Assembly: GCA_030533445.1 (NCBI GenBank)
Contig: CM060062.1
Span: 22,388,329 to 22,452,328, forward strand
Direction: 5' to 3'
DNA from: Cyprinodon diabolis
Lineage: Eukaryota; Chordata; Actinopteri; Cyprinodontiformes; Cyprinodontidae
DNA: 64,000 bases
Shown here: piece after piece, positions 61,461-64,000 of the stretch
Layout of the letters: every line of letters starts with the position of its first letter
Numbering within the stretch: the first letter of the stretch is position 1
Program-made: the position numbers and the translations under genes
The notes under the pieces: generated by a model
Database searches by the model: none
What the model was told of the DNA's origin: nothing
The model's input: the letters and a program-made list of their open reading frames with translations, nothing else

Positions 61461-61662
61461 CTCAGGGGTCTCTAGACGGCACGGAGCCGACTCAGGGGTC
61501 TCTAGACGGCACGGAGCCGACTCAGGGGTCTCTAGACGGCACGGAGCCGACTCAGGGGTCTCTAGACGGCACGGAGCCGACTCAGGGGTCTCAAAACGGC
61601 ACGGAGCCGACTCAAGACGGCTCACGGCTGGCTCAGGGGTCTCTAGACGGCTCAGAGCTGGC
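61461..61662 (-). repeat. 30-bp tandem repeat, five units plus variants
   Basis: Units start with ctcaggggtctctagacggc. The first four are identical and the fifth has two changes (61461-61610); two variant units follow. Each codes ten residues (SAPCRLETPE type) on the minus strand. Confidence 0.93.
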
Positions 61663-62871
61663 TTACGGCGCCGCCGTCTTTTACATCGGGGTTCATTAGA
61701 AGCTGGGCTAACAGGTTCACAGGCTGACTGTGGCAAAAGGCTAACTGGTGTGTAAGTGGGTTCAGGTGCAGGTTTAGCTGAATTGCTAACAGGCTTAGGA
61801 GTAGGGCTAATTGGTTCATGATGAGGTGACAAGAAGGGGAAAAGATCATCTCTATCCCCATAATAAAAGTTCCAGAGGTATGACTCCTGGACTACGGGAG
61901 CTCTGACTGTTTGGGTTGTGACTTGTGGTCTGATTTTAAGTTTCTTAAGGGATGGTGCTAACTGATGATCATGTAAGTGGTGGGTGAACTGGGCCGAGAT
62001 GGACTGAACAGGGCTGTACAGAGCTGTACTGAGCAGGACTGGACCGAGTCGGGCTGAACTGGGATGAGGTGGGGTCCTGGATCTAGACCTGACTCTGGTT
62101 GGAAGTTTGTAATCCAGGTGGCCTGCTAAACAAATGAGCTCATCTAAGGTTGCAGGTTCTTCGATTTTTGCTAACTCCTTCTTAATGTCTTCGTTTAAAG
62201 CGTGGAAGTAAATGTTTCTGAGCATGGAATCAGTCCAACCGGAAGTAGCGGCTCTGACCCGGAAGTCGACAGAAATCCTCTACGGATCTATTCCCCTGTT
62301 TAAAGTTAGTCAGACCCTGAGATTTAGCAGATTCAGAAAAAACTAGAGATAATTTTTTCAGAAAAGATTCATAAGTACAAGAAACACGGGGTTCAGAAGA
62401 GAAAGTGGTCTTTGCCCATTTGCGAGCTTTTCCCGATAATCGTGACTGAATAAAGTTTATTTTTTCCTTGTCAGAAAAACTGGGGAAAGTTTGAAAAACA
62501 TTTTACATTGAAGTCTACATTTAGTCTGCTAGGTATGCCAGAATACCTTTCAGGATGTGAGGAACGGAAATAAGGAAGTGACGGAACAGATTCTGACCTT
62601 GGAACTGAAACCGGAAGTGACGGGCGGACTTCCGGAAGTGACGAGACTGGCTCCGCCCCTTGAGGCGGAGTTGACTCCGGAACAGGAAGTTGAGCTGGCG
62701 CCATCTTATGATTCTCACAAAGCCTGTAGATTCTTGAAAGGTTGGTTTCTTTAATTCAACACTGGGATTTTACTCACGGAGGGTTTGTGCCTGTCCTTGG
62801 ATCTGGGTAGCTAGTTCCTCAAGCTTCCTCCGGAGGTGATCTGCTGGGTTTTGTTAATGGCCGCAGTGTTC

Positions 62872-63784
62872 CGTCATGATAGGCTTAAGAGGCTGAACCC
62901 ACATGTAGAACACCACAGGAAGCTGAGTAAAAGTTTAACAGAGTTTATTGAAAAAACACAGAGTAATTATGAACTGGTTCTGGTACAGGTCTGGGACTGG
63001 AATTACTGACATCTGCAGAGATGGATAGTTTGATTAGCCAGGCAGCGAGATGGTTTGTCGAGTGTGTAAATTCAGAATGTACCTAGATTAGTTTCTGGCA
63101 GATCCTTTGAGAGAGGGGGAACCGGTTGGGTCCAGAGACTGTGGATTCAGCAGGGAGCTCAGCGGCAGCAGCGTCTAGCTTCTGACTCGTGAGTTTCAGA
63201 CCTTGACTTGGTTTCCTAGCTCTTCCTTGAGAGCTGTTGGGGGTCCAGAGACTGTAGATTAAGCAGGGAGCTCAGCGGCAGCAGCATCTAGCTTCTGACT
63301 TGTGAGTTTCAGACTTTGACTTGGTTTCCCAGCTCCTCCTTGAGAGCTGTTGGAGGAATCCAGACTGATGTCTTCTGGTTTGGCTTCCTTGGGCAGGCAG
63401 GCAGGTTTCCAGACTAAGCTCATCCAGAGCTTCAGACTTCGATCAGGTTTCCTATGAGGCAGAGAAGACAGAGGCAGGTTAGAATCTAGTTTCTCTCTAG
63501 GTCTACTAGGATTCTATAAATTAACAGAGGCTCAGGTTTCGCTAACCAAACTTGGTCAACACTGTGGCATCCAAGGAAGGTCTGACTGCTGATTATGTAG
63601 GAAGGTCTCCTGATGGGCTGAGGTGTGCTGGAGGCTCCAGCCCAGGAGACCCACAGCGCTCTCTGCTGGAGACAGATGGTAGATCTCCAGATCCCAACAG
63701 TAACCCCAGTCCCTAACAGAAAACAAATAAAAACAGAAGAGGATCCTTGGCGCCCTCTTGTGAGCAAGCCTCAGGATCCCAACA
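62872..63784 (-). repeat. 5' LTR (913 bp) with internal duplication
   Basis: Same sequence as the 59856-60664 LTR, with three notable differences. A 113-bp segment is tandemly duplicated (63128-63240 and 63241-63353). Nine bases (ttgagcttc) are missing near 63620. The terminal T is changed to C at 62872. The length difference of 104 is fully explained by +113 and -9. Confidence 0.9.
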
Positions 63785-63789
63785 GGATT
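63785..63789. repeat. Target site duplication, right copy (GGATT)
   Basis: It matches 59851-59855 and confirms a single insertion event with both original LTRs still in place. Confidence 0.85.
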
Positions 63790-64000
63790 GCATGTGTGTA
63801 CAAAGAAAAGACAAAATGACTTTGGTAAGTATGGAACAAATCAACCAAACAAGTTTATCAACTGAGAATAAGAAGCATGCAGGGATACAAGGGAAACAAA
63901 AGAGCAGAAAGGGAAGAAAAAAGCTTTAGAATCAATAAATGTGAAGAATTGAAACAGCAATGCTTTCTTAAAACCCAGTGTGAAGAAGCCTCTAAGAGAT

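Larger units (their letters stand above)
60825..62868 (-). pseudogene. Broken Ty3/gypsy-type gag with repeat-rich C-terminal extension
   Basis: Downstream of the 5' LTR an N-terminal coiled-coil-like piece (LRRKLEELATQIQ) is followed by a Pro/Ser-rich segment. A capsid-like region comes next (SGKARKWAKTTF, then YFHALNEDIKKELAKIEE), typical of Ty3/gypsy gag. The frame is broken at least twice, near 62490 and near 62270. It then stays open from 62225 to a single TAA at 61341-61343 and resumes in the same frame from 61325 to 60825. The C-terminal half consists of Pro/Arg/Ser-rich tandem repeats. No CCHC knuckle was found. It is not functional as it stands. Confidence 0.7.
59856..63784 (-). mobile_element. 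Gag-only LTR retrotransposon (Ty3/gypsy-like)
   Basis: The element is 3929 bp with LTRs at both ends (TGT...ACA termini), a 5-bp GGATT target duplication on each side, a polypurine tract next to the 3' LTR and a gag relic on the minus strand. The interior is only about 2.2 kb. There is no protease, RT, RNase H or integrase sequence. Three coding-length tandem-repeat blocks occupy the space between gag and the polypurine tract. It is therefore non-autonomous. The LTRs differ by one 113-bp duplication, one 9-bp deletion and a modest number of point changes, so it is not ancient. Confidence 0.85.

Noticed and set aside
61186..61755. Plus-strand frame of about 189 codons with Gly/Ser/Arg repeats
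   Set aside because: It is a by-product of the tandem repeats. The gag relic, LTR orientation and polypurine tract all place the element's coding strand on minus.

Overview
The window looks like nuclear DNA of a teleost fish. It is AT-rich and holds widely spaced, intron-containing vertebrate genes. Its repeats are typical of fish: a Tc1-like transposon, Rex6-like and CR1/L2-like LINEs, a TTAA-flanked MITE and Ty3/gypsy-like LTRs. Two complete protein-coding genes can be read exon by exon. One is ssr4 (TRAP-delta of the ER translocon, + strand, 3772-6631). The other is a vasopressin V2-type receptor (avpr2-like, - strand, 29881 down to 20005). Both genes lie at Xq28 in human, so the pairing suggests conserved linkage. 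The last two coding exons of a third gene (+, 120-495) enter from the left edge; I could not identify it.

Layout. 1-800 holds the 3' end of the unknown gene. 800-3570 is intergenic. 3600-3720 is the CpG-containing ssr4 promoter, with ZNF143-, NRF1- and XBP1/ATF6-type motifs, and 3772-7140 is ssr4. 7140-20000 is intergenic, with decayed transposons, a (TATC)n/(CATC)n tract, a 5'-truncated Rex6-like LINE (10090-11475), a decayed CR1/L2-like LINE (15720-17290) and a TTAA-flanked MITE (18119-18627). 20005-29881 is the five-exon V2-type receptor, whose introns carry repeats. 29900-47400 has no recognisable gene apart from a possible 5' non-coding exon of the receptor near 46 kb. It does hold a nested repeat cluster at 36.8-38.1 kb, including a LINE tail with a 5' inversion.

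The right-hand third is dominated by mobile DNA. It contains a promoter-like insertion flanked by direct repeats (47452-47956), a solo LTR with a 5-bp target duplication (48047-48925) and a full-length Tc1-like transposon with an open DD34E transposase (49313-50560). It also contains a decayed LINE RT fragment (51650-52440), a CR1/L2-like LINE 3' part (57945-58925) and a 3.9-kb LTR retrotransposon on the minus strand (59856-63784). That element has matching 5-bp target duplications and a polypurine tract. Its interior is a broken gag followed by three families of tandem repeats whose units are 30, 36 and 39 bp. There is no room for pol, so it looks like a trans-mobilised, gag-derived non-autonomous element.

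The host genes do not form a pathway. SSR4 acts in ER protein translocation, and the V2-type receptor is a plasma-membrane GPCR for vasotocin-type peptides. The most notable host-gene features are three phase-0 introns at CAG|G sites inside the receptor's 7TM region and its roughly 130-residue third intracellular loop. All calls rest on reading the sequence; no database search was run.
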